Of a DNA stretch of 64,000 nucleotides, positions 45,810 through 55,533 are shown in pieces. Position numbers and translations under genes: made by a program. The notes under the pieces are model-generated. The model ran no database searches. It saw only the letters and a program-made list of their open reading frames with translations, and was not told the DNA's origin. Source of the stretch: Burkholderia cepacia GG4 (GTDB lineage Bacteria > Pseudomonadota > Gammaproteobacteria > Burkholderiales > Burkholderiaceae). The stretch is taken from assembly GCF_000292915.1 (NCBI RefSeq), contig NC_018514.1, forward strand, positions 2,232,001 through 2,296,000. Direction: 5' to 3'. The stretch's first letter is position 1; each line of letters starts with the position of its first letter.

Positions 45810-45932
45810 AACTATACGCGGGACCCACGCAAAACGTCAATGGCCGAACCCGTGCGCAGCCATCCGCACTTTCCCGATATCGGTCGGTGGCCGGACGCCG
45901 GCTTTTTCTGCCACAATCCGGCACAATCGAAC

Positions 45933-45943
45933 GAAAACGTTAC
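45933..45943. promoter_or_regulatory. Half-conserved operator at the LacI gene start
   Basis: GAAAACGTTAC shares the AAAACGTT core of the udh palindrome and ends seven bases before the LacI gene ATG, covering its ribosome-binding region. It may serve in autorepression. Confidence 0.45.
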
Positions 45944-45950
45944 CCTCCCG

Positions 45951-46943
45951 ATGAAAAAAGTTTCCCCGACGATCCGCGACGTGGCCGCGGAAGCCGGCGT
46001 GTCGGTCGCGACGGTGTCCAAGTACGTGAACGGCACGCAGCGCTTTTCGCCGACCGTCGAGGCACGGCTCAAGGAAGCGATCGAGCGGCTCGGCTACCGT
46101 TCGAATCCGCTCGCGCGCTCGATGATCACCGGGCGCACCCGCACCATCGGCGTGGTGATCCTCGACATCAGCAACCCGTATTTCACGAACGTCGTCAAAG
46201 GCGCGAACCGCATCGCGCTCCAGCACGACTACACGCTGCTGCTCGTCGATACTGAAGAGAATCAAGCGCGCGAACGCTCGCTGATCGAGGCGCTCGCGCA
46301 GCGCGTCGACGGGCTGATCGTCAGCACGCGGATGCCCGACGAGGAAGCCGGCTGGATGCTCGACCTGCACAAGCCGCTGGTGCTGCTGCGACGCAGCCCC
46401 GGCCTGCCGATTCCGAGCGTCGGCATCGACAACCGGCTCGCCACCTACATGCTCGCGCGCCATCTGATCAATCTCGGCCATACGCGCATCGCGTACCTCG
46501 GCTTCGGGCCCGCGCGCGTGAACGACGAACGGATCCAGGGCGCGCGCGACTGTCTCGCCGAAGCGGGGCTCACGCTCGACGTGCACGACGCGCATGCGCC
46601 GACCGCAGCAGCCGGCGAGCGCGCGTGCTCACGCGTGATGCTCGGGCCGCAGCGCCCGCAGGCCGTGATCTGCTACAACGACCTGATCGCGCTCGGCTTC
46701 ATGAAGGAAGCCGCGTCGCTCGGGTTCCGGCTGCCGCAGGACGTGTCTGTCGCCGGCGTCGACAACGTGCCGTACGGCGCATACGCGGCGCCCGCGCTGA
46801 CCACCATCGACATCCAGAGCGAGAACATGGGCGAGCTCGCGATGCAGAAGCTGATCGACGCACTCGCCGGGCGCACCGATGCGAGCTATTCGACGTTCGA
46901 GCCGCGGCTGATCATGCGCGCGTCGACGGCCGCGGTTGGTTGA
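45951..46943 (+). CDS. LacI-family repressor of the uronate genes
   Basis: A 330-residue LacI/GalR regulator. The helix-turn-helix is at the start (TIRDVAAEAGVSVATVSKYVNGTQRFSPTVEARLKEA), followed by the sugar-binding domain (TIGVVILDISNPYFTNVVKGAN, ICYNDLIALGFMKEA, VSVAGVDNVPYG). The frame is open 65 codons upstream, but the ATG at 45951 starts the HTH. It is divergent from udh and upstream of the convergent ExuT-like gene. A uronate or aldarate as inducer is inferred from the target genes. Confidence 0.92.
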   Translation: MKKVSPTIRDVAAEAGVSVATVSKYVNGTQRFSPTVEARLKEAIERLGYRSNPLARSMITGRTRTIGVVILDISNPYFTNVVKGANRIALQHDYTLLLVDTEENQARERSLIEALAQRVDGLIVSTRMPDEEAGWMLDLHKPLVLLRRSPGLPIPSVGIDNRLATYMLARHLINLGHTRIAYLGFGPARVNDERIQGARDCLAEAGLTLDVHDAHAPTAAAGERACSRVMLGPQRPQAVICYNDLIALGFMKEAASLGFRLPQDVSVAGVDNVPYGAYAAPALTTIDIQSENMGELAMQKLIDALAGRTDASYSTFEPRLIMRASTAAVG

Positions 46944-46988
46944 AGCACGCGCCAAGTCCCACCGGCACCGCTTGTCCGCATCACCCAT

Positions 46989-47017
46989 AAAAACGCGCCG
47001 CCTCCGGGCGGCGCGTT
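46989..47017 (-). terminator. Rho-independent terminator of the ExuT-like gene
   Basis: The stem AACGCGCCGCC / GGCGGCGCGTT with a four-base loop is followed on the minus strand by a run of T. It starts about 18 bases beyond the transporter stop. Confidence 0.85.
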
Positions 47018-47034
47018 CGCTTGCCGACACGCGA

Positions 47035-48327
47035 TCACGCGTCGAGCTTCGCGGGCTTCATCTTCGGCGTGAGCATGTGCATGACCGCCAGCGCGAGCAG
47101 GTAGGCCAGCGCGCCGATCGCGAACAGCACCCAGTAGTGGCCGGTGCGTTGCAGCACCTGGCCGATCACTTCCGAGAACAGCACGCCGCCGATCGAGCCG
47201 GCCATCCCGCCGATGCCGACCACCGACGCGACCGCGCGACGCGGGAACAGATCCGACGCCGTCGTGAACAGGTTCGCCGACCAGCCCTGGTGCGCGGCGG
47301 CGGCGAGGCCGACGATCAGCACCGCGACCCACAGGCTCTGCACCTGCGACACGAACGCGATCGGCAGCACGCAGCATGCGCAGATCAGCATCGCCGTCTT
47401 GCGCGCGCCGTTCACGCTCCAGCCCGCGCGCAGCAACGTCGACGACAGCCAGCCGCCGCCGATGCTGCCGACCGTCGTCAGCGCGTAGATACACACGAGC
47501 GGCATGCCGATATGCTGCATGTCCATCCCGCGCGACTCGTTGAGCCACTTCGGCAGCCAGAACAGGTAGAACCACCACACCGGGTCGGTCAGGAACTTGC
47601 CGACCAGGAATGCCCACGTCTCGCGCTTGCGGATCAGTTCGCCCCAGCGCGGCGCGCCGGCATCCGCGTTCGCCGCGTCGAGCGCTTCGGCTTCGTCGCG
47701 CGGCTCGTCGTATTCCGCGGCGAGCGCGCGTGTGTCGGCCGTGCGATACATCACCAGCCACACTGCGAGCCACACGATGCCGATCGCGCCGATGATCACG
47801 AACGCCGCGCGCCACCCGTAGGCCACCGCGATCGCCGGGATGATCGCCGGTGCGAACACCGCGCCGATGTTCGCGCCCGAATTGAAGATGCCGGTGGCGA
47901 GCGCGCGTTCACGGCGCGGAAACCATTCGGCCGTCGTCTTGATCGCGGCCGGGAAGTTGCCGCCCTCGCCGATCCCGAGCAGCGCGCGCACGGCCGCGAA
48001 GCCCATCACCGAACCGACCACCGCGTGCAGCATTGCCGCGATGCTCCACACCAGCATCGCGACGGCATACGAGATGCGCGTGCCGAGCCAGTCGACGATG
48101 CGCCCGAAGCCGAGCAGGCCGATCGCGTAGAACGCGGAAAACGCCATCACGATGCGGCCGTACTGCACCTGGGTCCAGCCGATGTCGTGCTGGAGCATCG
48201 GCGCGAGCAGCCCGAGGATCTGCCGATCCATGTAGTTGATCACGGTCGCAAAGAACAGCAGCGCACAGACGGTCCAGCGGTAGCGGCTGGCGGCGGCGCG
48301 CACCGCGCCGACGACGGCAGATTGCAT
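47035..48327 (-). CDS. MFS hexuronate transporter (ExuT-like, ACS family)
   Basis: A 430-residue major facilitator. FFATVINYMDRQILGLLAPMLQHDIGW in the first segment and LGIGEGGNFPAAIKTTAEWFPRRERALATGIFNSGANIGA in the fourth to fifth are typical of ExuT, the galacturonate/glucuronate carrier. GGAG lies six bases before the ATG. A GGAAAACGTTTTTC site lies about 130 bases upstream, matching the udh operator, so both answer to the LacI regulator between them. Hexuronate import is inferred from family and regulon. Confidence 0.89.
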   Translation of the reverse strand: MQSAVVGAVRAAASRYRWTVCALLFFATVINYMDRQILGLLAPMLQHDIGWTQVQYGRIVMAFSAFYAIGLLGFGRIVDWLGTRISYAVAMLVWSIAAMLHAVVGSVMGFAAVRALLGIGEGGNFPAAIKTTAEWFPRRERALATGIFNSGANIGAVFAPAIIPAIAVAYGWRAAFVIIGAIGIVWLAVWLVMYRTADTRALAAEYDEPRDEAEALDAANADAGAPRWGELIRKRETWAFLVGKFLTDPVWWFYLFWLPKWLNESRGMDMQHIGMPLVCIYALTTVGSIGGGWLSSTLLRAGWSVNGARKTAMLICACCVLPIAFVSQVQSLWVAVLIVGLAAAAHQGWSANLFTTASDLFPRRAVASVVGIGGMAGSIGGVLFSEVIGQVLQRTGHYWVLFAIGALAYLLALAVMHMLTPKMKPAKLDA

Positions 48328-48687
48328 GAGTGTCTCCGATTCGCGGTCGCGCCCGTCGCGCCGCTGGATATTGCGTGTCCGTGACCGGCGACGGGCGCCG
48401 GAGCGGGTCGCGGCCCGCCCCTTTCGTGGCGCTGCCGCTTTCCCGCCGAGTTCTGGAAAACGTTTTTCAAAGGATAGGCGGTGGTGCGGTGCCGTGTCAG
48501 TCGGGGATTTCGATGAGTCATCTCAAATTTGGCCACGCAAAAAGAGACGACTGTTTCGCGGCATGGCATTAACCGTTTTTCCGGGATTTTCGTGCACGCG
48601 AAACGGGGCCGGGACGCAGGCCCGCGCGCCGATACACAGGTCCGATTCCAGCCAGAACCGGCGGCGCGGATGGTTTACAGTCGTCGC
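48328..48687. other. 360-base divergent gap between the transporter and the Ada-AlkA gene
   Basis: It contains the second LacI-type site (48455-48468, GGAAAACGTTTTTC). A longer open frame continues into it from the Ada-AlkA gene but lacks homology before 48688. Promoters for both genes are expected here. Confidence 0.5.
48455..48468. promoter_or_regulatory. LacI-type operator upstream of the ExuT-like gene
   Basis: GGAAAACGTTTTTC matches the udh palindrome GGAAAACGTTTTCC in 13 positions. It lies 127-141 bases from the transporter ATG, suggesting a long leader or a second promoter. Confidence 0.7.
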
Positions 48688-50136
48688 ATGCGCCTCGATC
48701 CCGACACCTGCTACGACGCCCTGCTTTCGCGGAACCGCCGCTTCGACGGCTGGTTCTTCGTCGGCGTGTCGACGACGGGCGTGTATTGCCGCCCCGTCTG
48801 CCCGGTGAAGCCGCCGAAAGCGCAGAACTGCAGTTATTACCCGACCGCCGCGGCCGCCGAGAAAGCCGGCTTTCGTCCGTGCATGCGCTGCCGCCCCGAA
48901 CTCGCGCCCGGCCACGGGCTGCTCGATTTGTCCGGCAATCTCGCCGACGCGGCCGCCACGCTGATCGAGGACGGGTTCCTGAACGAGCGCTCCGTTGATG
49001 CGCTCGCGCAGCGGGTCGGCGTGACCGAGCGCCATCTGCGCCGGATCTTCGCCGCGCAGTTCGGCGTGTCGCCGGTCGAGTTCGCGCAGACGCACCGGCT
49101 GCTGATGGCCAAGCGGCTCCTGACCGATACCGCGCTGCCGGTGGCCGTCGTCGCGTCGACCGCCGGGTTCGGCAGCGTGCGGCGCTTCAACGATTTGTTC
49201 CGGCAACGCTACGGCCTCAATCCGCTGCGCTTGCGCAAGGGTGCGGGCACATCCGCCGGCGGCGACATGACGTTCCCGCTGCCTTACCGGCCGCCGTTCG
49301 CGTGGCCCGAGCTGATGCAATTTCTCGCGCAGCGGCAGATCGACGGCATCGAGCAGATCGACGCGCACGGCTATGCGCGCGTCGTCGCGCTGCCAAACGG
49401 CAACGGTCATGTGACGGGCTGGCTGTCCGTCGCGCACGTGCCGCAGCGGTTCGCGCTCGCGCTCACCGTGTCGCCCGCACTGACGCCCGTCGTGCCGGCC
49501 GTGCTCGCGCGCGTACGGCGGCTGTTCGATCTCGACAGCCGGCCCGACGTGATCGACGCGCATCTCGGCGAACTCGCGGACGGCTCGCCCGGCCTGCGCG
49601 TGCCCGGCGCGTTAGACGGGCTCGAGATCGCGATCCGTGCGATCGCGGGTGAACACCTCGCGGCGACGCCGGCAGGCGCGGTGCTGGCGCGCGTGGCCGA
49701 ACGCTTCGGCACGCCGCTGGACAACGCGCCGCCGGGCCTCACGCATGCCCTACCTTCAGCAGCGACGCTGGCTGGTGCGCCGCCGGCGGCCCTCGAAGCA
49801 ATCGGTGTCGCGCGTGCTGCGGCGCGGGCGATCGTGTCGCTGGCCCGCGCAGTCGCCGGCGGCACGCTTGCGCTCGAACCGATGGCGCCGCTCGATGCGA
49901 CGCTCACCGCGTTGCGTGCGCTGCCCGGCTTCGACGAGCGCGCGGTGCAGTACGTCGCGATGCGTGCGATGGCCTGGCCGAACGCGTTCCCCGCCGACGA
50001 CGCGTGGCTTGCGCCGCGCGCCGCCGCCGAGCGTCCGCGCATCGCATCATCCGCGCCGAAAGCGGCGCACTGGGCGCCGTGGCGCGCGTATGCCGCACTG
50101 CATGTGTGGCGCCTTCATGGAGAAGCTTCGCGATGA
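48688..50136 (+). CDS. alkA: Ada-type methyl-acceptor/AraC domain fused to AlkA DNA glycosylase
   Basis: A 482-residue alkylation-repair protein in three parts. Residues 1-80 are the Ada zinc domain with four cysteines (GVYCRPVC and FRPCMRC), the first being the phosphotriester methyl acceptor. Residues 85-185 are an AraC helix-turn-helix (LAQRVGVTERHLRRIF). From about 200 an AlkA-type 3-methyladenine glycosylase follows, with a helix-hairpin-helix at LPGFDERAVQYVAMRA and the Asp region in FPADDAW. It would sense methylated DNA and also excise bases. The downstream ogt overlaps the stop as ATGA. Confidence 0.93.
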   Translation: MRLDPDTCYDALLSRNRRFDGWFFVGVSTTGVYCRPVCPVKPPKAQNCSYYPTAAAAEKAGFRPCMRCRPELAPGHGLLDLSGNLADAAATLIEDGFLNERSVDALAQRVGVTERHLRRIFAAQFGVSPVEFAQTHRLLMAKRLLTDTALPVAVVASTAGFGSVRRFNDLFRQRYGLNPLRLRKGAGTSAGGDMTFPLPYRPPFAWPELMQFLAQRQIDGIEQIDAHGYARVVALPNGNGHVTGWLSVAHVPQRFALALTVSPALTPVVPAVLARVRRLFDLDSRPDVIDAHLGELADGSPGLRVPGALDGLEIAIRAIAGEHLAATPAGAVLARVAERFGTPLDNAPPGLTHALPSAATLAGAPPAALEAIGVARAAARAIVSLARAVAGGTLALEPMAPLDATLTALRALPGFDERAVQYVAMRAMAWPNAFPADDAWLAPRAAAERPRIASSAPKAAHWAPWRAYAALHVWRLHGEASR

Positions 50137-50672
50137 CTCCCGCTCATCTGATTCCGAGCCCGCTGGGCGACATCGCCATCCGTATCGAGGACGATGCGCT
50201 GACGGGCCTGTTCTTCGTCGGGCAGAAATACTATCCGTCGCTTGCGATCGCACCCGACGCGAATGGAGGCGCAAGCAGCGCGTCGCCGCTCGCGCGCAAG
50301 GTCGCGGAAGAAGTCGCCGAATATTTCACCGGCACGCGTGAGACTTTTTCCGTGCCGATTCATCTGCGCGGCACCGCGTTTCAACGCAGCGTGTGGAAGG
50401 AACTGCTCGCGATTCCGTTCGGCAAGCTCGTGTCGTATGGCGACATCACCGAGCGCGTCGGGTTGCCGATGAGCGCCGCGCGTGCCGTCGGCGGCGCGGT
50501 CGGCCGCAACCCGGTGTCGATCATGGTGCCGTGCCATCGCGTGATCGGCGCGTCGGGCAGCCTGACCGGTTATGCGGGCGGCATTGAACGGAAACGCGCG
50601 CTGTTGTCGCTCGAAGGTGCCGGGTTCGCGCGCGGCGAGCGTGATCCGATGCAACAGTCGCTCGCGTTCTGA
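50133..50672 (+). CDS. ogt: Methylated-DNA--protein-cysteine methyltransferase
   Basis: A 179-residue O6-alkylguanine transferase. The active-site motif PCHRVIG with its acceptor cysteine is followed by LTGYAGG, and FQRSVWKELLAIPFGKLVSYGDIT is the usual DNA-binding HTH. It removes O6-methyl groups from guanine in a suicide reaction. It overlaps the Ada-AlkA stop by four bases, so the two are made together. Together they cover phosphotriester, N-alkyl and O6-alkyl damage. Confidence 0.96.
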   Translation: MTPAHLIPSPLGDIAIRIEDDALTGLFFVGQKYYPSLAIAPDANGGASSASPLARKVAEEVAEYFTGTRETFSVPIHLRGTAFQRSVWKELLAIPFGKLVSYGDITERVGLPMSAARAVGGAVGRNPVSIMVPCHRVIGASGSLTGYAGGIERKRALLSLEGAGFARGERDPMQQSLAF

Positions 50673-50700
50673 ATCTTAGTGAGCGGCGCGCGCGGCCGCT

Positions 50701-51519
50701 TCAATCGGCCAGCACCGGCCGGCGCGCCTCACGCTTCGCATACGCACCGGGCGTCATGCGGAATTTCGCCTGGAACAGCGCGATGAAGGACGACGTCGAG
50801 TCATAGCCGAGTTGCGCGGCGACCATGCCGATCGGCTCGCCCGCGTCGAGCAACGGCAACGACGCCAGCAGCCGCACGGCCTGCCGCCATTCGGTGAACG
50901 ACAGCCCGGTATCCTGCCGAAACAGCCGCGACAGCGTGCGCCGCGTCGCGCCGACCTGATGGCCCCATTCGTCGAGACTCCGCGTATCGCCCGGCGACGC
51001 GTGCAACCCACGTGCGATCTTCAGCAGGCGCGCATCGCGCGGCAGCGGCACCGTCAGCGGTGCCGGCCGCATGCGCGCGATCCGGTCGGCGATCAGGCAG
51101 ACGAGCGCACCGTCCGGCCCGGTCTCGTCGTAGTTCACCGGCAGCTCGCCGGTGGCAATCACCAGCTCGCGCAGCAGCGGCGTCATGCAGAGGATCGTGC
51201 AATCGTCGTGCGCGTCGTCGCGCGCGATCGCTTCGTCGAGATAGAGGCTGTGGAACGCGACGCAATCGCGGGTCGTCACGGCATGCGGCACGTTCGGCGG
51301 AATCCACATCGCATAGTGCGGCGGCAGCAGATGCTGGCCGAACGGCGTCGATACCTCGAGCACGCCGCTCGTCGCATACATCAGCTGGGCCCACGGATGA
51401 CGGTGCGCATCGACGCTCACGTTGCCGGGAATCTCGAACGCGCGCACGAACAGCGGCCTCGGCAGGCGCGCCATCGGCGGCACCGCGTAAGGGTCGGCCG
51501 GTTGTCCCGCCAGCAACAT
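50701..51519 (-). CDS. AraC-family regulator
   Basis: A 272-residue protein: an N-terminal cupin-like sensor (AHRHPWAQLMYATSGVLEVST, LLPPHYAMWIPPNVPH) and a C-terminal AraC HTH (SLDEWGHQVGATRRTLSRLF, then MVAAQLGYDSTSSFIALFQAKFRMTPGAY). It looks like the NimR/HTH_18 group that often controls drug or metabolite exporters. The start at 51519 is chosen because GGAGG lies seven bases before it; 51540 is the other option. It is divergent from panB by 77 bases. Confidence 0.9.
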   Translation of the reverse strand: MLLAGQPADPYAVPPMARLPRPLFVRAFEIPGNVSVDAHRHPWAQLMYATSGVLEVSTPFGQHLLPPHYAMWIPPNVPHAVTTRDCVAFHSLYLDEAIARDDAHDDCTILCMTPLLRELVIATGELPVNYDETGPDGALVCLIADRIARMRPAPLTVPLPRDARLLKIARGLHASPGDTRSLDEWGHQVGATRRTLSRLFRQDTGLSFTEWRQAVRLLASLPLLDAGEPIGMVAAQLGYDSTSSFIALFQAKFRMTPGAYAKREARRPVLAD

Positions 51520-51596
51520 AAGACGTCCTCCGAAGGTCATTGCACGAACGAGCGCGATGCTACCGTGACGGCTCTTCTTTCACACGGCTTCCGTTC

Positions 51597-52448
51597 ATGA
51601 GCGCTCATACCCGCAGCACCCGCAAGACCGTCACCGCAATCCGTTCGACGAAGGGCATCGGCAGCCTCGTGTCGCTGACCGCGTATTCCGCGCCGATGGC
51701 GAAGCTGGTCGACGAGGTGGCCGACGTGATCATCGTCGGCGACTCCGTCGGCATGGTGCTGTACGGGATGCCCGATACGCTGCGCGTCACGCTCGACATG
51801 ATGATTGCACACGGCGCGGCCGTGGTGCGCGGTGCCGCGCAAGCCTGCGTCGTCGTCGACCTGCCGTTCTCGACGTACCAGGAATCGCCCGCGCAAGCCT
51901 ATCGCTCCGCCGCGCGCCTGCTCGCCGAAACCGGCGCGCAAGGCGTGAAGCTCGAAGGCGGCAGCGAGATGGCCGATACGATCCGCTTCCTGACCGATCG
52001 CGGCATTCCGGTGATGGCGCATGTCGGCCTCATGCCGCAACAGGCGAACGCGACCGGCGGCTTCCGCGCGCAAGGAATGGACCCGCGCTCGGCCGGGCAG
52101 GTGTTCGACGCCTCCTGCGCCGCCGAGCAGGCCGGCGCGTTCAGTGTCGTCATCGAGGGCACCGCCGAAGCGCTCGCGCGACATGTAACAGCAACGCTGG
52201 CGATCCCGACGATCGGCATCGGCGCATCGCCGGCCTGCGACGGGCAGGTGCTCGTGACCGAGGACATGATCGGCGCATTCGACTCGTACACGCCGCGTTT
52301 CGTGAAGCGTTACGCCGATGCGAATGCCGTGATGCGCGACGCGATCCGCCAATACGCGCACGACGTGCGTCAGTGCGCGTTTCCCGAGCCCGCGCATTGC
52401 TTCGGGTATGGCAAGCCGCTGCAACTGACGGACGCGGCCGCGGCTTGA
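51597..52448 (+). CDS. panB: Ketopantoate hydroxymethyltransferase (second PanB-type gene)
   Basis: A 283-residue PanB-family enzyme. [32 protein letters not shown] is the metal- and substrate-binding start; [21 protein letters not shown] and MAHVGLMPQ continue the barrel, and [14 protein letters not shown] follows. PanB adds a hydroxymethyl group from methylene-tetrahydrofolate to 2-ketoisovalerate in pantothenate synthesis. Lack of a nearby panC suggests an accessory copy or a related reaction. It lies between AraC and AsnC regulators. Confidence 0.9.
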   Translation: MSAHTRSTRKTVTAIRSTKGIGSLVSLTAYSAPMAKLVDEVADVIIVGDSVGMVLYGMPDTLRVTLDMMIAHGAAVVRGAAQACVVVDLPFSTYQESPAQAYRSAARLLAETGAQGVKLEGGSEMADTIRFLTDRGIPVMAHVGLMPQQANATGGFRAQGMDPRSAGQVFDASCAAEQAGAFSVVIEGTAEALARHVTATLAIPTIGIGASPACDGQVLVTEDMIGAFDSYTPRFVKRYADANAVMRDAIRQYAHDVRQCAFPEPAHCFGYGKPLQLTDAAAA

Positions 52449-52467
52449 AGTCGGGTTGACGACGCGA

Positions 52468-52959
52468 TCACGCGCGCTTGCGCATCGCATGCGCGACCCG
52501 CGCGTTCGCCTCGAACTTCGCGCGATGCGTCGAGAAGAACGTCCGCACGTTGCGGACGTTCGATGCACCGGTGAACAGCCGCCGCGCGAACTCGTCGTAT
52601 TCGGCGACGTCGGCCAGGTCGGCCACCACCACGAAATCCGGCCCCGGCGACACGCGGTAGCACTGCGTGACCGCCGGCTCCGCACACACGTAGGCTTCGA
52701 ACGCGTCGTAGTCTTCGGCCGTCTGCCTGTCGAGGCTGATCTCGATCAGCGCCGTGACGGCCGTGCCGATCGCTGCCGGATCGAGCACCGCGACCTGGCG
52801 GCGGATCACGCCCGCCTCCGTCAGCCGCCGCACGCGACGCATGCAGGTCGGCGGCGACGACAGCGCGCGCTCGGCCAGTTGCAGGTTCGACACCGACGCG
52901 TCCTCCTGCAGGATCGCGAGGATGCGCAGGTCGAGATCGTCGAGCGTGATGCCGGCCAT
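52468..52959 (-). CDS. Lrp/AsnC-family regulator
   Basis: A 163-residue Lrp/AsnC protein. LDDLDLRILAILQEDASVSNLQLAERALSSPPTCMRRVRRLTEAGVI is the DNA-binding half, and the remainder is the ligand-binding RAM domain (ALIEISLDRQ, then CYRVSPGPDFVVVADLADVAEYDEF). It is divergent from glmS with AT-rich inverted repeats between (52992-53049), so it probably regulates that gene and itself. Confidence 0.92.
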   Translation of the reverse strand: MAGITLDDLDLRILAILQEDASVSNLQLAERALSSPPTCMRRVRRLTEAGVIRRQVAVLDPAAIGTAVTALIEISLDRQTAEDYDAFEAYVCAEPAVTQCYRVSPGPDFVVVADLADVAEYDEFARRLFTGASNVRNVRTFFSTHRAKFEANARVAHAMRKRA

Positions 52960-52991
52960 TGGCGGCTCCTTCCGGTCAGGGCGTGCAATTT

Positions 52992-53049
52992 AATTTCAAC
53001 ATGGTACCAGATCGCCTGTTCGTTTCATTTGTCGACGTATTTTGAAATT
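52992..53049. promoter_or_regulatory. AT-rich inverted repeat between AsnC gene and glmS
   Basis: AATTTCAA (52992-52999) and TTGAAATT (53042-53049) are inverted copies with centres 50 bases apart, in an AT-rich island inside GC-rich DNA. AsnC/Lrp proteins bind such spaced AT-rich sites. Binding is inferred. Confidence 0.5.
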
Positions 53050-53115
53050 TAATTCCATTCGTGCACCTCTACCATCGCTGTCACGGGTCCAGACAGGACA
53101 TTTACGGAGCGCGAT

Positions 53116-54945
53116 ATGTGTGGAATTGTCGGGGCGGTCGCCCAGCGGGACATCCTGCCGAACCTCGTCGACGGGCTGAAGCGGCTCGAATACCGCGGCT
53201 ACGACTCGTGCGGCGTCGTGGTCTATCGCGACCGCGCGCTGGCACGCGCGCGCAGCGTCGACCGCGTCGCCAACCTGCAGCGCGAGATCGCCGCGCAGGC
53301 GCTGTCGGGCTACACCGGCATCGCGCATACGCGCTGGGCGACTCACGGCGCGCCCGTCACGCTCAACGCGCATCCGCACTTCTCGCCCAGTGACGACAAC
53401 GCGCGTGTCGCGCTGTCGCACAACGGCATCATCGAGAACTGCGATCAACTGCGCGCGGAGCTGCAGGCGCATGGCTACGTGTTCGCGAGCCAGACCGACA
53501 GCGAGGCAATCGCGCATCTGATCGACCATCTGTACGACGGCGACCTGTTCGACGCGGTGCGCCGCGCGGTCGCGCGATTGCGCGGCAGCTACGCGATCGC
53601 GGTGATGTGCCGCGACGAGCCGCACCGGATCGTCGGTGCGCGCGACGGGATGCCGCTCGTCGTCGGTGTCGGCGAGGGAGAGAATTTTCTCGCGTCGGAT
53701 GCGATCGCGTTGTCGGGCATCACCGATCGCATCGCTTACCTCGAGAACGGTGATGTCGCTGATATCCAGCTGCATCGCTACTGGATCGTCGATGCGGCCG
53801 GCCAGCGCGTCGAGCGTGCGGTGCAGCGGGTCGCCGCGCATAGCGGTGCGGCTGATCTCGGCTCGTATCGCTACTACATGCAGAAGGAAATCTTCGAGCA
53901 GCCGCAGGCGGTGGCCGATACGCTGCTCGATGTCGAGTCGATCATGCCGGAGCTGTTCGGCGACGGTGCGTGGCGCGTGTTCAACGAGGTCGATTCGGTG
54001 TTGTTGCTCGCGTGCGGCGGCAGTTATCACGCGGCGCTGACCGCGAAGTACTGGATCGAGAGCATCGCGAAGCTGCCGGCGAGCGTGGAAATTGCGAGCG
54101 AGTATCGCTATCGCGACAGCGTGGCGAATCCGCGTACGCTGGTCGTTGCGGTGTCGCAGAGCGGAGAGACGGCTGACGTGCTCGGAGCGGTGCATGTCGC
54201 GAAGCAGCGCGGGATGATGCATACGCTCGCGATCTGCAACGTCGCGACGAGTGCGCTGATGCACGAATGCGCGCTGCAGTTCGTCACGCGTGCAGGGATC
54301 GAGATCGGGGTGGCTTCGACGAAGGCTTTTACGACGCAGCTCGTGGCGTTGTTCTTGCTGACGTTGTCACTGGCGCAGGTGCGCGGACGGTTGAGTGACG
54401 ACGAGGAGAAAGAGCATCTGCGCGCGCTGCGGCATCTGCCCGATGCGATGTCGAAGGTGCTCGCGCTGGAGCCACAGATCATGGGCTGGTCGGAACTGCT
54501 CGCGCGACGCGACAACATGCTGTTTCTCGGACGCGGAATGCATTATCCGATCGCGCTCGAAGGAGCGCTGAAGATGAAGGAGATTTCTTATATCCATGCG
54601 GAGGCTTATCCCGCCGGGGAGTTGAAGCATGGGCCGCTGGCGTTGGTTAGTCATGAAATGCCAGTGATTGCGGTGGCGCCGAATGATGCGCTTTTGGAAA
54701 AGCTCCGGTCGAACATGCACGAGGTCAGTGCGCGGAATGGCAGGCTTTTCGTGTTCGCGGATGTGGACTGTGGGTTGGTGCCGAGTGAAGGGATCGAGGT
54801 GATTCGACTTAACGAGTACTACGGGCCGCTTTCGCCGATCTTGCATACGGTGCCGATGCAGTTGCTGGCTTATCACGCGGCGTTGGCAAGGGGGACGGAT
54901 ATTGATAAGCCGAGGAATCTGGCTAAGTCGGTTACGGTGGAGTGA
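53116..54945 (+). CDS. glmS: Glutamine--fructose-6-phosphate aminotransferase (accessory copy)
   Basis: A 609-residue isomerising GlmS. Cys2 (MCGIVGAV) is the glutaminase nucleophile; the glutamine amidotransferase domain runs to about residue 220, then two SIS domains ([19 protein letters not shown] and [41 protein letters not shown]) make glucosamine 6-phosphate. The C-terminus LAKSVTVE is standard. It makes the entry metabolite for amino sugars. The last 400 bases use distinctly less GC-rich codons than the first part. A regulator of the AsnC family is divergent. No glmU is near, so this is likely a second copy. Confidence 0.96.
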   Translation: MCGIVGAVAQRDILPNLVDGLKRLEYRGYDSCGVVVYRDRALARARSVDRVANLQREIAAQALSGYTGIAHTRWATHGAPVTLNAHPHFSPSDDNARVALSHNGIIENCDQLRAELQAHGYVFASQTDSEAIAHLIDHLYDGDLFDAVRRAVARLRGSYAIAVMCRDEPHRIVGARDGMPLVVGVGEGENFLASDAIALSGITDRIAYLENGDVADIQLHRYWIVDAAGQRVERAVQRVAAHSGAADLGSYRYYMQKEIFEQPQAVADTLLDVESIMPELFGDGAWRVFNEVDSVLLLACGGSYHAALTAKYWIESIAKLPASVEIASEYRYRDSVANPRTLVVAVSQSGETADVLGAVHVAKQRGMMHTLAICNVATSALMHECALQFVTRAGIEIGVASTKAFTTQLVALFLLTLSLAQVRGRLSDDEEKEHLRALRHLPDAMSKVLALEPQIMGWSELLARRDNMLFLGRGMHYPIALEGALKMKEISYIHAEAYPAGELKHGPLALVSHEMPVIAVAPNDALLEKLRSNMHEVSARNGRLFVFADVDCGLVPSEGIEVIRLNEYYGPLSPILHTVPMQLLAYHAALARGTDIDKPRNLAKSVTVE

Positions 54946-54963
54946 TGACACCAGTGCCCGAAA

Positions 54964-55161
54964 TTGACTCTGAACGCGCGTGGCCTGTTGTGCCGCGCGT
55001 ATGCCTACATTGGGCAAAAACGCACACGTCGTTATTGCGATGAATTTCTTACAGCCTGTAGCGAGAACCCGAAGACTGGCGAGACGTGGTCGGGGCGTGG
55101 CCGCGCTCCGCTCTGGATTCGCGACGCAAAGAATCGCGACCGCTTTCTCATTGCGCAGTAA
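54964..55161 (+). pseudogene. H-NS-family C-terminal DNA-binding domain, remnant
   Basis: The frame ends in ENPKTGETWSGRGRAPLWI followed by KNRDRFLI, which is the H-NS/BpH3-type DNA-binding tail (TWSGRGRxPxWI). The N-terminal oligomerisation helices are missing; the residues before it do not look like H-NS. No proper start or ribosome site exists (TTG at 54964). It is a remnant, or the end of a gene disrupted at its front. Confidence 0.7.
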
Positions 55162-55533
55162 GGCAACAAGCTGGGCAACGCCGTGCGCGTCACAATTTAT
55201 GCGCGCGGCTTCGAGAATTCACCATGAATCAGGCCTCGCACGCAAACTCCCAGAACGCTGACTATAGACGATGAGTGCCGCTGCTGCCTGGTGCGAAAAC
55301 TTCCGGCGCGCGCTCACTCTGTTGAACCAGCACGCCAGGAACGTGGCTTTCCAGATGCCGTTCCGGGCAGACCTGACCCGTGTGCGCCGTCTGCGGGGCG
55401 ATGACTATGGGCGATGCAGTGGCAGGTTCCGCAATCGTCCCCGCGAAATCTACCGAGTCCTTCCGGTCGACAATGTGCTCGCCCAACGAAGAGTCATTCA
55501 GCTCTAGGCGGTCAATAAGGGCAACGGCCTCAA

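Noticed and set aside
52960..53115. A glmS ribozyme in front of glmS
   Set aside because: That riboswitch belongs to Gram-positive bacteria and no matching core is seen; the gap is short and AT-rich.
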